DNA of 56,331 bases, from assembly GCF_001544755.2 (NCBI RefSeq), contig NZ_FCOF02000044.1, positions 1-56,331 of the forward strand, given 5' to 3'. Positions within the stretch are counted from its first letter, which is position 1. Each line of letters begins with the position of its first letter. The DNA comes from Caballeronia catudaia. Lineage in GTDB: Bacteria > Pseudomonadota > Gammaproteobacteria > Burkholderiales > Burkholderiaceae. The notes under the pieces were generated by a model. The model was not told the origin of the DNA and did no database searches. It saw only the letters and a list, made by a program, of their open reading frames with translations. Of this stretch, positions 16,936 to 26,927 are shown one piece after another. A program made the position numbers and the translations under genes.

Positions 16936-19289
16936 GCGAGCCACCGATCGGCGCGCGGACTTCGGGAGAGGCATCGTACGGGCCGCCCGACGCCGAAGCG
17001 CGCCGGCGCACGCTCAGCTCGGGCGTCGCCACGAAGGACTGCGACGCCGAGCCGATTCACATTCCCGGCGGCATCCAGCCACATGGCTATTTGCTCGTGC
17101 TCGCCGACGATCTGCGGATCGTGCAGGCGAGCGAGAACCTTTCATCGCTGACGGGCGCGAACGTCGATGCGTTGATCGGCGAGCCGCTCGATATCGCGCT
17201 CGGCGCGCAAGCCGCTCGGCGCATCGAACAGGCCGCCGCCACATCCGCGCTGGAAGACGCGCCGCTCTACATCGGCGCAATCGACGTCACGCCGGCGGCG
17301 AGCGAACGCTCGATGCGCTTCGACGTCACGATGCATCGTCATGACGGCGCGCTCGTAATCGAAATGGAAGCGGCCGCAACGGGCGATGCGTTCGCCTCCA
17401 TGTATCCGCTCGTGCGCACGTTCGCGCGCGGGTTGCAGGACGCGCAGAGCGTGCAGGCGCTCGCTGAGCTCGCGGTGCGCGAAGTGCGCGCGATCACCGG
17501 TTTCGGCCGCGCGATGCTCTACAGCTTCGACGAGGAAGGCCGCAGCCACGTGCTGGCGGAAGACCGCGACGAAAGCTACGCGTCGTTCCTGCATCAGTTC
17601 TTTCCCGCGTCGGACATTCCGCGGCAGGCGCGCGCGCTGTATCTGAAGAACCGCATCCGGCTCGTCGCCGATGTCGGCTACAAGCCGGCGCGTCTCGTGC
17701 CCGCCGTGAACGCCATTACGGGCCGTCCCACCGATCTCACTTACGCCACCCTGCGCAGCTTCTCGCCGGTGCATCTGGAGTACATGCGCAACATGGGCAC
17801 GCATGCGTCGATGTCGGTGTCGATCGTCGTGCGCGGCCAGTTGTGGGGTCTCATCTCGTGCCACGACCACGATGCGCGCATCGTGCCGTTCAGCACGCGC
17901 GTCGCGGTCGAGCATCTCGGACACATGCTGTCGTTGCAGATCGAAGCGAAAGAAGAGCGCGCCGAAGGCGAATATCTCGCCGGCCTGCGCCGCACGATGG
18001 GCCGGCTCGTCACCGCGATGGGCGAGCATGACAACTTCGTCGCCGGTTTGCAGGCGGTGCCGAAGGACGTGCTGAGCTTCGCGCGTTCGGCGGGCGCGGC
18101 GATCGTGTTCGACGACCGCGTCACGCTGCTCGGCGCCACGCCCGACGAAGACACCGTGCGCGCGCTCACGCACTGGCTCGCGCAGAACACCTCGGGCGTG
18201 TGGGCCACGGATTCGCTGGCGCGCGAATGGCCGCCCGCGAAGGCCTACGAGGACAAGGCGTGCGGCGTGCTCGCGGTGCCGGTCTCGCAGATCTTTCGCA
18301 ACTATCTGCTGTGGTTCAGGCCCGAAGTGATGCAGACCATCAAGTGGGCGGGCGAGCCGGTCAAGATCGAAAATGCCGATGGCGCGAGCGCGCCGCGCAC
18401 GAGCTTTTCGCCGTGGCTCGAAACGGTGCGCGGTCATTCCGCCATGTGGCGTCAGGGCGAGCTCGAAATCGCCGGTGAATTGCGCGGCGCGCTGCTGAAC
18501 ATCGTGCTGCGCCGCGCGGAAGAACGCGCCGAGCTCGCGACCGAACTCACGCGCGCGAACAAGGAGCTCGAAGCGTTCTCGTACTCGGTGTCGCACGACC
18601 TGCGCGCGCCGTTGCGCCATATCGCCGGCTATGGCGATTTGCTGCGCCAACAGGAAGGCGAGCGCATGTCGGAAAAGAGCCGGCGCTTTTTGAACAACAT
18701 GCTCGATTCGGCGCGCTTCGCGGGCACGCTCGTCGACGATCTGCTGACCTTCTCGCAGATGGGCCGCGCCGCGCTCAGGCCCGCGACCGTCGATCTCGGC
18801 CTGCTCGTGCGCGGCGTCGTGCAGGAGTTCGAGCAGGAAGGCGCCGGGCGGCGCATCGAATGGGTGATCGGCGATCTGCCGCGCGTGACCGGCGATGCCG
18901 CGTTCCTGCAGCTCGCGCTGCGCAACCTGATTTCGAACGCGGTGAAATATACGAGAACGCGGGAATCGGCGAAAATCGAGATATTCGCGTCCCGCAGTGG
19001 CGACGACAACGTGATCGGCGTGCGCGACAACGGCGTCGGCTTCGACATGAAGTACGGTGCGAAGCTGTTCGGCGTGTTCCAGCGGCTGCATCGCGCGGAA
19101 GAGTTCGAAGGCACGGGCATCGGGCTCGCCAACGTGCGGCGCATCGTCGAGCGGCACGAGGGACGGACGTGGGCCGAAGGACGGCTGGGAGAGGGCGCGG
19201 TATTCTATTTCTCCCTGCCGGTCGTGTTCCGCAGCGCCAATGGAACGCAGGGGACGTCAGCTACAAGGCCAAAAAGAGACCATGCTTAA
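16932..19289 (+). CDS. bphP: Bacteriophytochrome sensor histidine kinase
   Basis: The 785-residue red/far-red photoreceptor has the order PAS-GAF-PHY-HisKA-HATPase. Cys37, in an extended N-terminus just before the PAS domain (TKDCDAEPIHIPG), is the expected biliverdin attachment site. The GAF domain has the DIP motif in FPASDIPRQAR and a conserved His in NMGTHASMS. The PHY tongue carries PRTSF, the PRxSF type. The kinase part has phosphoacceptor His555 in SVSHDLRAPL and ATP-lid motifs DNGVGFDMKYG and GTGIGLANV. It overlaps bphO by 4 bases and the next response regulator by 8. Confidence 0.95.
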   Translation: MSEPPIGARTSGEASYGPPDAEARRRTLSSGVATKDCDAEPIHIPGGIQPHGYLLVLADDLRIVQASENLSSLTGANVDALIGEPLDIALGAQAARRIEQAAATSALEDAPLYIGAIDVTPAASERSMRFDVTMHRHDGALVIEMEAAATGDAFASMYPLVRTFARGLQDAQSVQALAELAVREVRAITGFGRAMLYSFDEEGRSHVLAEDRDESYASFLHQFFPASDIPRQARALYLKNRIRLVADVGYKPARLVPAVNAITGRPTDLTYATLRSFSPVHLEYMRNMGTHASMSVSIVVRGQLWGLISCHDHDARIVPFSTRVAVEHLGHMLSLQIEAKEERAEGEYLAGLRRTMGRLVTAMGEHDNFVAGLQAVPKDVLSFARSAGAAIVFDDRVTLLGATPDEDTVRALTHWLAQNTSGVWATDSLAREWPPAKAYEDKACGVLAVPVSQIFRNYLLWFRPEVMQTIKWAGEPVKIENADGASAPRTSFSPWLETVRGHSAMWRQGELEIAGELRGALLNIVLRRAEERAELATELTRANKELEAFSYSVSHDLRAPLRHIAGYGDLLRQQEGERMSEKSRRFLNNMLDSARFAGTLVDDLLTFSQMGRAALRPATVDLGLLVRGVVQEFEQEGAGRRIEWVIGDLPRVTGDAAFLQLALRNLISNAVKYTRTRESAKIEIFASRSGDDNVIGVRDNGVGFDMKYGAKLFGVFQRLHRAEEFEGTGIGLANVRRIVERHEGRTWAEGRLGEGAVFYFSLPVVFRSANGTQGTSATRPKRDHA

Positions 19290-19746
19290 ACCGATACTGC
19301 TCGTCGAAGACAATCCAAACGACCTCGAGCTCACACTCGTCGCGCTCGACAAGAGCCAGCTCGCCAACGAAGTGATCGTGGCGCGCGACGGACAGGAAGC
19401 CATCGACTATCTCACTTGCGAGGGCGAGTGGAAGGAGCGCGCGCCCGGCAGTCCCGCCGTGATCCTGCTGGACCTGAAGCTGCCGAAAATCGACGGTCTC
19501 GAAGTGCTCGACATGGTCCGCTCGAACGCGTCGTTGAAGAGTATTCCCGTCGTCATGCTGACTTCATCGCGCGAGGAGCAGGATCTGATTCGCAGCTATG
19601 AGCTGGGCGTGAACGCGTACGTGGTGAAGCCGGTGGAGTTCGCCGAATTCGTCGAGGCGATCAGCGATCTCGGCGTGTTCTGGGCCGTGCTCAACGAGCC
19701 GCCGCCGGGTTCGACGCGTTTTCGCCGTCCGCCGCCCTCGCAATGA
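19282..19746 (+). CDS. Single-domain response regulator (Rcp1 type)
   Basis: The 154-residue receiver-only protein has the acidic pair in LLVEDNPNDLEL, the phosphoacceptor Asp64 in ILLDLKLPKIDG, a conserved Thr/Ser in VVMLTSSREEQD, and Lys in VVKPVEF. The NPxD and extended alpha4 features are those of regulators that partner phytochromes. It overlaps the 3' end of bphP by 8 bases, which ties it to that kinase. It has no output domain, so it should act by protein contact or as a phosphate shuttle to the downstream hybrid kinase. Confidence 0.92.
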   Translation: MLKPILLVEDNPNDLELTLVALDKSQLANEVIVARDGQEAIDYLTCEGEWKERAPGSPAVILLDLKLPKIDGLEVLDMVRSNASLKSIPVVMLTSSREEQDLIRSYELGVNAYVVKPVEFAEFVEAISDLGVFWAVLNEPPPGSTRFRRPPPSQ

Positions 19747-19820
19747 CGACTGCGCCCATGCCCGCGTCCACGTCCCGTTCGATGCATCCGCACGCGTCCT
19801 CTCGCGAGGGCGTCTAGATC

Positions 19821-21758
19821 ATGCAGCCGCTGCATCTGCTTCTCGTCGAAGACAACGCACTCGATGCGGAGCTGACGATCGCCCAACTGGAGCGCGCGGA
19901 CTATTCGGTCGATGCATCGATCGTCTACGACTCCGCGACGTTCATCGCCGAGCTGGAGAAACGGCGCTTCGACGTGATCCTCGCGGATTTCGTCATGCCG
20001 ACCTTCTCGGGCATCGAGGCGCTGACGATCGCGAGCGAGCGAACGCCTGACACGCCGTTCATCTTCGTGTCGGGATTGCTTGGCGAAGAGCACGCCGTCG
20101 ACATGCTCAAGCGCGGCGCAACCGATTACGTGCTAAAGCAACGCCTGCAGCGCCTGCCCGCCGTCGTGCGCCGCGCGATGCGCGAGAGCGCCGAGCGCGC
20201 GCAACGCATCGCGGTGGAGCGGGCATTGCGCGAAACGGAGACGCACTTTCGCCTGCTCATCGACGCGCTCAAGGATTACGCCGTCATCACGCTCGATCCG
20301 GAAGGGCGCATCCGCACGTGGAACGCGGCGTCGGAGCGCATTCTGGGCTTTCCCGCGCAGGACGTGCTCGGCCAGTCCGCGAGCATTTTCTATGCGCAGG
20401 AAGATCGCGAAGCAGGCGTGTTCGACAACGAGCTCGACACGGCGCGGCGCGAAGGCAGCGCGAGCGACGACCGCTGGCTCTGGCGCAAGGACGGCCATTC
20501 GTTCTTCGCGTCGGGCGTGACGACCGCGATCCGCAGCGAGCACGACGAGCTGATCGGCTTTTCGAAGATCGTGCGCGACGCAACCGATGCCCACATGGCC
20601 GCCGACGCGCTGCGGCTCGCGAAGGATCAGGCGGAGTCGGCGAATCGCGCGAAGGACCATTTTCTGGCGGTGCTGTCGCATGAACTGCGCACGCCGCTCA
20701 CGCCGATCCTGGCCGCCGTGCGCCTGCTCGAAATGAAGCACCCGCTGCCGCGCGAGGCGCATCCGACGCTCGATCTGATTCGCCGCAACGTCGAGCTCGA
20801 AGCGCGGCTCATCGACGATCTGCTCGATCTCACGAGCATCGCGCGCGGCAAGCTGTCGCTGAATTTCGCGAGCGTCGCGCTCGATACCTTGCTGACGAGC
20901 GCGCTCGACATGTCCGAGGCCGATCTGCGCACGAAGAGCCTCACGCTCGAAACCCATTTCGATGCGGCGCTTTTCGTCGTGCTCGGCGATGCCGCGCGGC
21001 TTCAGCAGATCGTCTGGAATCTGATGAAGAACGCGGTGAAGTTCACGCCGGCGGGCGGGCGCATCGAGGTGCGCACGTGGAACCCGGATACATCGACGAT
21101 CGCCGTATCGGTGACGGACAGCGGCATCGGCATCAGCGCGGAGGCGTTGCCGCGCATCTTCTCGGCGTTCGAACAGGCCGACGATTCGATCACGCGCTCG
21201 TTCGGCGGTCTGGGCCTCGGCCTCGCGATCGCGAGCACGCTCGCGCAGAAGCACGGCGGCACATTGTCCGCCTACAGCGAAGGCCGCGACACGGGCGCGC
21301 GCTTCACGCTCACGCTGCCGCTCGCGCGGCTGCAACCGGCGCGCGAGGACGCGCCGCTCGTCGAAACGGCGAGTCAGGAGCACGGACGCGCGCTCAAGGT
21401 GCTGCTCGTGGAGGACAACGAGCAGACGTCGTCCGCGATGTCCGAAGTGCTCGAAATGCTCGGCCACGAAGTGACGGTCGCGGTGACCGTTGCGGAGGCG
21501 CTCGAACGCGCGAAGAGCGGGCCGTTCGATCTGCTCGTCAGCGATATCGGCCTGCCCGACGGCAGCGGTCTCGACATCGCGCGCGCGTGGCAGAGCTTGC
21601 AGCCCGACCGGCCGTCCATCGCCATCACGGGCTATGGCATGGACGAGGACATCCGGCGCTGCCGCGAAGCCGGTTTTCGCGATCATCTGACCAAGCCGGT
21701 GAACTTCTCGCGGCTCGAAGCGCTGATTCAATCGCTTGCGGAACAGTCTTCGAAATAG
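19821..21758 (+). CDS. Hybrid sensor kinase, REC-PAS-HisKA-HATPase-REC
   Basis: The 645-residue soluble protein starts with a receiver (phosphoacceptor Asp56 in VILADFVMP). A PAS domain follows (about 135-255). Next is a kinase core with His287 in AVLSHELRTPL and ATP-binding DSGIGISAE and GGLGLGLAI. It ends with a second receiver (Asp575 in LLVSDIGLPDGSG). No membrane segment is seen. It lies 74 bases after the receiver protein in the bphO-bphP unit, so its N-terminal receiver may take phosphate from BphP and modulate a second kinase step. The PAS ligand is unknown. Confidence 0.92.
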   Translation: MQPLHLLLVEDNALDAELTIAQLERADYSVDASIVYDSATFIAELEKRRFDVILADFVMPTFSGIEALTIASERTPDTPFIFVSGLLGEEHAVDMLKRGATDYVLKQRLQRLPAVVRRAMRESAERAQRIAVERALRETETHFRLLIDALKDYAVITLDPEGRIRTWNAASERILGFPAQDVLGQSASIFYAQEDREAGVFDNELDTARREGSASDDRWLWRKDGHSFFASGVTTAIRSEHDELIGFSKIVRDATDAHMAADALRLAKDQAESANRAKDHFLAVLSHELRTPLTPILAAVRLLEMKHPLPREAHPTLDLIRRNVELEARLIDDLLDLTSIARGKLSLNFASVALDTLLTSALDMSEADLRTKSLTLETHFDAALFVVLGDAARLQQIVWNLMKNAVKFTPAGGRIEVRTWNPDTSTIAVSVTDSGIGISAEALPRIFSAFEQADDSITRSFGGLGLGLAIASTLAQKHGGTLSAYSEGRDTGARFTLTLPLARLQPAREDAPLVETASQEHGRALKVLLVEDNEQTSSAMSEVLEMLGHEVTVAVTVAEALERAKSGPFDLLVSDIGLPDGSGLDIARAWQSLQPDRPSIAITGYGMDEDIRRCREAGFRDHLTKPVNFSRLEALIQSLAEQSSK

Positions 21759-21927
21759 TTGCGGTGCGTGTGTGTGGAGCTTGAAACCAGGATTCCACGA
21801 TCACAAATAAAAAGCCCAAAAAATTTGACATTCGACGCGCGCTAATGTCGATCGGCGGCATGCCCGTTCGTTGTAGGGTAGAGAGCCGCGCCGAGCCGGC
21901 GCGCTTCACTCACCAAACGGAGCCGAT

Positions 21928-22401
21928 ATGTCCAATCCCGCCGTCGATCCCATTCCCCAAGGCATGCATTCGCTGACCCCGCATCTCGTCTGCGCGGGCG
22001 CGGCCGAAGCCATCGAGTTCTACAAGCGCGCGTTCGACGCCGTCGAGCTGGGCCGCATGCCCGGACCGGACGGCAAGCTCATGCACGCGATCGTGAAGAT
22101 CGGCGATTCGATGCTGATGCTCGTCGATGAATTTCCGCAATATGGCTCGGTCGGCCCGAAGGCGCTGAAGGGCTCGCCGGTCACGATTCACCTGTATGTC
22201 AAAGATGTCGATGCCACCGTGAAGCAGGCCGAAAGCGCCGGCGCGAAAGTGACGATGCCCGTCGCCGATATGTTCTGGGGCGACCGCTACGGGCGTCTCG
22301 AAGATCCGTTCGGCCATCAATGGTCGGTCGCCACGCACACGCGCGACGTCACGCCGGAAGAAATGAAGCAGGCGATGGCACAGCAGCCGTGCGGCCAGTG
22401 A
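21928..22401 (+). CDS. VOC-superfamily protein (glyoxalase/PhnB-like)
   Basis: The 157-residue protein has two beta-alpha-beta-beta-beta modules of the vicinal-oxygen-chelate fold. It resembles PhnB-like proteins: LTPHLVCAGAAEAIEFYKRAF at the start, and a metal-side segment RYGRLEDPFGHQWSVATH at the end. The reaction cannot be set from sequence. A second VOC gene follows after 29 bases and is probably cotranscribed. Confidence 0.82.
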   Translation: MSNPAVDPIPQGMHSLTPHLVCAGAAEAIEFYKRAFDAVELGRMPGPDGKLMHAIVKIGDSMLMLVDEFPQYGSVGPKALKGSPVTIHLYVKDVDATVKQAESAGAKVTMPVADMFWGDRYGRLEDPFGHQWSVATHTRDVTPEEMKQAMAQQPCGQ

Positions 22402-22430
22402 CGCACGCATCCGCGAACGGAGACACGCAC

Positions 22431-22907
22431 ATGCACAAGATTTCGCCCTGTCTATGGTTCCAAGGCGGCAACGCCGAAGAGGCCGCGAACTTTTATGTCG
22501 ATACCTTCAGGAACGCGCGCATCAAGGACATCATGCGCAGCACCGAGTCGGGCCCGAGCCCGGTCGGCAGCGTCATCGCCGTGATGTTCGAGCTCGAAGG
22601 CGAGGCGTTCCTGGCGCTGAACGGCAATCCGGAATTCAAGTTCTCGCCTGCGCTTTCGATGTTCATCAAATGCGAGACGCAAGAAGAAATCGACCATTAC
22701 TGGGACAAGCTGATGGACGGCGGCCAGTCGATGGCGTGCGGCTGGCTCACGGACCGCTTCGGCGTGACGTGGCAGATCGCGCCGACGCGTCTGCTCGGCA
22801 TGCTGCAGGACCCCGACCCGGTGAAGGCCGACCGCACCATGAAAGCGATGCGCGAAATGATCAAGCTTGATCTCCCGGCGCTGGAGCGCGCGTACAACGG
22901 CGAGTAA
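22431..22907 (+). CDS. VOC-superfamily protein (PhnB / 3-demethylubiquinone methyltransferase-like fold)
   Basis: The 158-residue protein begins ISPCLWFQGGNAEEAANFY and contains DRFGVTWQIAPTRL, both hallmarks of the family often annotated as PhnB or 3-demethylubiquinone-9 3-methyltransferase. That name does not imply real methyltransferase activity. It follows another VOC gene in the same unit and is convergent with fetB, with 5 bases between the stops. Confidence 0.82.
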   Translation: MHKISPCLWFQGGNAEEAANFYVDTFRNARIKDIMRSTESGPSPVGSVIAVMFELEGEAFLALNGNPEFKFSPALSMFIKCETQEEIDHYWDKLMDGGQSMACGWLTDRFGVTWQIAPTRLLGMLQDPDPVKADRTMKAMREMIKLDLPALERAYNGE

Positions 22908-22912
22908 GCGCG

Positions 22913-23728
22913 CTACGCGGCGCGTTTTCTGGCTTTCCGTTCGACGAGCTTCGACGCCATGAACCGGTGATCCGGCGAGAACAACCGCCGGTAAGTCATG
23001 ACGACGGCCCCGACCACGCCAAGCCCCGACGCCGCCGCGATCAGAAACATGATGACGATCTGATACCGCACCGCCTGCAACGGCGACTGCCCGGCGAGCA
23101 CCTGACCGGTCATCATGCCGGGCAGGCTGACGAGCCCGACCACCGCCATCGCGTTCAAAGTGGGAATCATGCCCGCGCGCACGGCCTGGCGCGCGGGCCC
23201 TTGCGCCGCTTCCCAGCGCGAGGCGCCGAGCGCGAGCGACATTTCCACCGTCGCGCGCCCGGCGGTCAGTTCCTCCGTCATGCGCTCGATGCCGAGCGAC
23301 ACCCCCGTCAGGCAATTGCCGAGGATCATGCCGAGAATCGGAATCGCGTATTGCGGCTGGTACCACGGATGAATGCGGATCACGACGAACAACCCGAACG
23401 CGCCGATGATCCACGAACTGCCCCAGATCGAGAGAATGCTGTCCGCGCGTTGTCCGGCATAAGTGCGCCGTCCGCGGTCTGAGGCGGCGAGACCGGCGAT
23501 GACCGTCATCAGCGCCATCAGCGGCAGCACGACGTACCAGCGGTTGAACGCGAACACCCAGCCGAGCACGTAACCGATCAACAGCAGTTGCACGATGGTG
23601 CGCACCGCCGCGACAAGCAGCTTGCGCTCGAGTCCGAGATTCAGCGCGACGGACAACGCGCCATTCACGACGATCAGCGCCGCCGCCAGGCCGATATCGA
23701 TGAGCGAGAGGTTCTGATAGCCGTTCAT
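22913..23728 (-). CDS. fetB: ABC exporter permease, FetB (YbbM) family
   Basis: The 271-residue membrane protein has about seven hydrophobic helices and the central motif GMILGNCLTGVSLGIER typical of FetB. Together with FetA it forms an ABC exporter linked in E. coli to iron efflux and oxidative-stress tolerance. The start overlaps the end of the ATPase gene by 4 bases (ATGA), which shows coupling. The symbol is by family; the substrate here is not proved. Confidence 0.83.
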   Translation of the reverse strand: MNGYQNLSLIDIGLAAALIVVNGALSVALNLGLERKLLVAAVRTIVQLLLIGYVLGWVFAFNRWYVVLPLMALMTVIAGLAASDRGRRTYAGQRADSILSIWGSSWIIGAFGLFVVIRIHPWYQPQYAIPILGMILGNCLTGVSLGIERMTEELTAGRATVEMSLALGASRWEAAQGPARQAVRAGMIPTLNAMAVVGLVSLPGMMTGQVLAGQSPLQAVRYQIVIMFLIAAASGLGVVGAVVMTYRRLFSPDHRFMASKLVERKARKRAA

Positions 23729-24408
23729 CGCGGGTTGTCTCCGAGCACGCCGGCGTTCATCGTCAGATGGCGCGTGGCGACGCGGCGCGCCTGTTCCGGA
23801 TTGTGCGAGACCCAGATACAGGCGCGGCCCGCGCCGGCGTCGAACCAGGCGGCGACGAGTGCTTCGATCGAGCGCGCCGAAGCCGGGTCGAGCGATGCGG
23901 TCGGCTCGTCGAGCAACAGCACATCCGGCGCGAGTTGCAGTACGCGCACGAGCGCGGCGATCTGCGCCTCGCCGCCCGACAGATCGCTCGCGAGCTTGTC
24001 GAGAAAGTCCGCTCCGCGTCCTGCCGCGAGGGCCAGCTTCATTGCGATATCGCGATCGAAATGCGCATCGCGATAGGTTTTCAGCGTGAACGGATAGCGC
24101 AGATTGTCTTCGACGGCGCCGTCGAGCATCGCGGGCCGCTGCGCGATATACGCGACGCGCCGCCGATACGCGGGAATCCCCGAGCGCGCGATGCGCTCGC
24201 CGCGCCACGCGACATAACCCGCGTCGCAGGCATCGAGCAGGGCGAGCGCGCGCAAAAAGACGCTCTTGCCCGAACCCGAAGGCCCGGTGATCGCCGCGCG
24301 CTCGCCGGCGTAAAGCGTGAAATCCGTCGGATGCAAAAGCATCGTGCCGCGCACCGCGTCGCGGCGCGTGACGCCATGCGCGGATACCAGCGATGTCGCG
24401 TTGGGCAT
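23725..24408 (-). CDS. fetA: ABC transporter ATP-binding protein, FetA (YbbL) type
   Basis: The 227-residue ATPase has Walker A GPSGSGKS, the Q-loop in AYIAQRPAM, signature LSGGEAQ, Walker B VLLLDEPTASLD, and a switch histidine in WVSHNPEQ. The length is as expected for FetA. Eleven further codons are open upstream. It is the first gene of the fetA-fetB unit and is divergent from the AsmA gene. Confidence 0.85.
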   Translation of the reverse strand: MPNATSLVSAHGVTRRDAVRGTMLLHPTDFTLYAGERAAITGPSGSGKSVFLRALALLDACDAGYVAWRGERIARSGIPAYRRRVAYIAQRPAMLDGAVEDNLRYPFTLKTYRDAHFDRDIAMKLALAAGRGADFLDKLASDLSGGEAQIAALVRVLQLAPDVLLLDEPTASLDPASARSIEALVAAWFDAGAGRACIWVSHNPEQARRVATRHLTMNAGVLGDNPR

Positions 24409-24534
24409 CGTTCTTAAGTGGGGTTTGTTCCTCGAGCGCACATCTTACGTCGCATTGACCGCGTCACTGCGCGGTTTCATACGGGCACACCATGTGCTGG
24501 CGAACACATAATCAGAAAAAACGGATGGAGCATC

Positions 24535-26904
24535 ATGGCGCAGGCCCGAACGCCCGGAAAAATCGGAAGGATCGTCGCATGGTTTTTTGCCGTTCTGGCG
24601 GTTCTGATTGCAATACTGGTCGTGATCTTTCTGACTTTCGACTGGAACCGGCTGCGGCCCTGGGTCGACGACAAAGTATCGGAAGCGATCGGCCGCCGTT
24701 TCGAGATCACGGGCGACCTGAAAGTCGGCTGGCAGCGTCCACCCAATGAGACGGGCTGGAAACGCTGGGTGCCGTGGCCGCGCTTTTCCGCTGAGAAAAT
24801 CACCATCGCGAATCCTGACTGGGCGCGACAGAAGCACTTCGCCACGCTCGATGAAATCGACTTTCAAGTGCAGGTGCTGCCGCTGCTCGCGCACGACATC
24901 GTGATTCCGACGATCAACCTCGTGAACCCGTCGATCGATATCGAGCGGCTCAAGGACAATCGCAACAACTGGACCTTCAAGTTCAAGCAGTCGACGGAGC
25001 CATCCACCTGGAACCTGAAGCTCGGCGATATTTCGCTCGCGAAGGGAACCGTCGATGTCCACGATGAAGTGACCAAGGCCGAAATGCAGGTCGTCGTCGA
25101 TACGCTCGGCCAGCCCGTGCCGATCGGCGAAGCAATGAAGCAGCAGCAGGACGCGTCGGCGAAATCGTCGGCGGAGATGGTCGGCAAGAGCGGCGCGGCG
25201 AAGCTCAACAAGCAGGCCGATGCAGCCGCGGCATCCGAAGCGTCGGCGGCGTCGGCCGCGTCGGCGGCGGCTGCGGCGAATGCGTCGTCGCCGAATCCGG
25301 CGAGCACGTCGGCGAATACGAGCATCACGACGAAGGAAGGGCCGAAGCCGCCCGTGCCGCCTTACGCGTTCGGCTGGACCGTCAAAGGTACGTACAACGG
25401 CGGCAAGGTGTCCGGCGACGGCAAGCTCGGCGGCGTGCTCGCCGTGCGCGACGCGCAGCGCCCGTTCCCCGTGCAGGCGGATGTGCGCCTGGGCGACACG
25501 CATATCGCGTTCGTCGGCACCGTCACCGATCCCGCGCATCTCGCCGCGCTCGATCTGCGCCTGTGGGTTCAGGCCGTTAGCATGGCGCATCTCTATCCGT
25601 TCACCGGCGTGACGCTGCCCGAGACGCCTCCGTTCGCGACCGAAGGGCGCCTGACCGGCCAGTTCCGCGAGGACGGCAACGTGTTCCATTACGAGAATTT
25701 CACCGGGCGCGTGGGCGGCAGCGACATCAACGGCTCGCTGGTCTATGCGGCCAGGAAGCCGCGTCCGCTGTTGCAGGGCGAGCTCGTGTCGCATCTGCTG
25801 CAGTTCAAGGATCTCGCGCCGGTCATCGGCGCCGATTCGAACGCGAGCAAGGCGAAGCGCGGGGAGAAGGAGAAGCAGCCGACGTCGAAGGCGCTGCCGA
25901 CCGAAGAGTTCAAGACCGACCGCTGGAAGGCCATCGACGCGGACGTGAAGTTCACCGGCCAGCGCATCGTCAAGAACCCGGATCTGCCGATCACCGATCT
26001 ATACACGCACGTCATCATGAAGGATGGCGTGCTGTCGTTCGAGCCGCTCAAGTTCGGCGTGGCGGGCGGCACGATGGCATCGAACATTCATCTCGACGGC
26101 AGCGCCGCGCCGCTCAAGGGCCGCGTATCGGCGCAGGCGCGGCATCTGAAGCTGAAGCAGCTTTTCCCGACCGTCAAGACGATGCAATCCGCGCTCGGCG
26201 AAATCAACGGCGACGCCGCGCTGTCCGCGACCGGCAATTCACCCGCGGCGCTTGCGTCGACCTCCAACGGGGAGGTAAAGGCGCTCATCACCGAGGGCAC
26301 CGTGAGCCGCCTGTACATGGAGGCGGCGGGGCTGAACGTGGCGAACGTCGTGTACGAGAAGCTCTTCGGCAAGCGCGACGTGAACATCAACTGCGCGGCG
26401 GCGGACTTTATCGTGACCGATGGCGTGCTCGATTCACGCGTCTTCGCGCTCGATACCGACGATGCCGTGATCAATGTCGATGGCACGATCAATCTGAAGA
26501 CGGAGGACATGGATCTGGGCGTCCATCCGCATACGAAGGGCTTGCGCGTCTTCTCGCTGCGCTCGCCGCTGTATGTGAAGGGCACGTTCAAGGACCCGCA
26601 CGTCGGCGTGAGTCCGGTGCTCGCGCTGCGCGGCGCGGCGGCCGTGGGGCTCGGTCTCGTCAATCCGTTCGCGGCGCTGATTCCGCTCATCGCGCCGAGC
26701 AACAACAAGCCGTTGCCTTGCCAGCAGATGCTCGCCGACATGAGCCGTCCGCCGACCGCGCCGCCCGCCGGCCAGAAGCAAAAGGCGAAGGCCGCGCCGG
26801 CTTATATGTCGTCGGATGCGGCGGCGGGCGGGGCGGCCGACAAGGGTGCGAAGAAGCCGGCGACGCCTGCGCCGGCCAGCGCGGCGCAGTATCGGGGGAG
26901 CTGA
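24535..26904 (+). CDS. AsmA-family protein
   Basis: The 789-residue protein has one N-terminal membrane anchor (about 11-35) and then a large periplasmic region of repeating beta-groove type. AsmA-like blocks are FDWNRLRPWVDDKVSEAIG at the start and the C-terminal part with LNVANVVYEKLFG and the DLGVHPHTKGLRV segment. AsmA-like proteins bridge the envelope and are linked to lipid transport to the outer membrane. A low-complexity Ala/Ser insert lies at about 228-265 and an Ala/Pro/Lys tail ends the protein. GGATGGAG precedes the ATG. Confidence 0.85.
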   Translation: MAQARTPGKIGRIVAWFFAVLAVLIAILVVIFLTFDWNRLRPWVDDKVSEAIGRRFEITGDLKVGWQRPPNETGWKRWVPWPRFSAEKITIANPDWARQKHFATLDEIDFQVQVLPLLAHDIVIPTINLVNPSIDIERLKDNRNNWTFKFKQSTEPSTWNLKLGDISLAKGTVDVHDEVTKAEMQVVVDTLGQPVPIGEAMKQQQDASAKSSAEMVGKSGAAKLNKQADAAAASEASAASAASAAAAANASSPNPASTSANTSITTKEGPKPPVPPYAFGWTVKGTYNGGKVSGDGKLGGVLAVRDAQRPFPVQADVRLGDTHIAFVGTVTDPAHLAALDLRLWVQAVSMAHLYPFTGVTLPETPPFATEGRLTGQFREDGNVFHYENFTGRVGGSDINGSLVYAARKPRPLLQGELVSHLLQFKDLAPVIGADSNASKAKRGEKEKQPTSKALPTEEFKTDRWKAIDADVKFTGQRIVKNPDLPITDLYTHVIMKDGVLSFEPLKFGVAGGTMASNIHLDGSAAPLKGRVSAQARHLKLKQLFPTVKTMQSALGEINGDAALSATGNSPAALASTSNGEVKALITEGTVSRLYMEAAGLNVANVVYEKLFGKRDVNINCAAADFIVTDGVLDSRVFALDTDDAVINVDGTINLKTEDMDLGVHPHTKGLRVFSLRSPLYVKGTFKDPHVGVSPVLALRGAAAVGLGLVNPFAALIPLIAPSNNKPLPCQQMLADMSRPPTAPPAGQKQKAKAAPAYMSSDAAAGGAADKGAKKPATPAPASAAQYRGS

Positions 26905-26927
26905 GCGGTCGCTCGGCGTGCCGCACA

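Noticed and set aside
17142..19157. A 671-codon frame opposite bphP
   Set aside because: Antisense shadow of a complete phytochrome gene, with no recognisable domain.
21825..21848. A sigma-70 promoter (TTGACA with TAATGT) before the first VOC gene
   Set aside because: The spacer would be only 12 bases, too short for a normal promoter.
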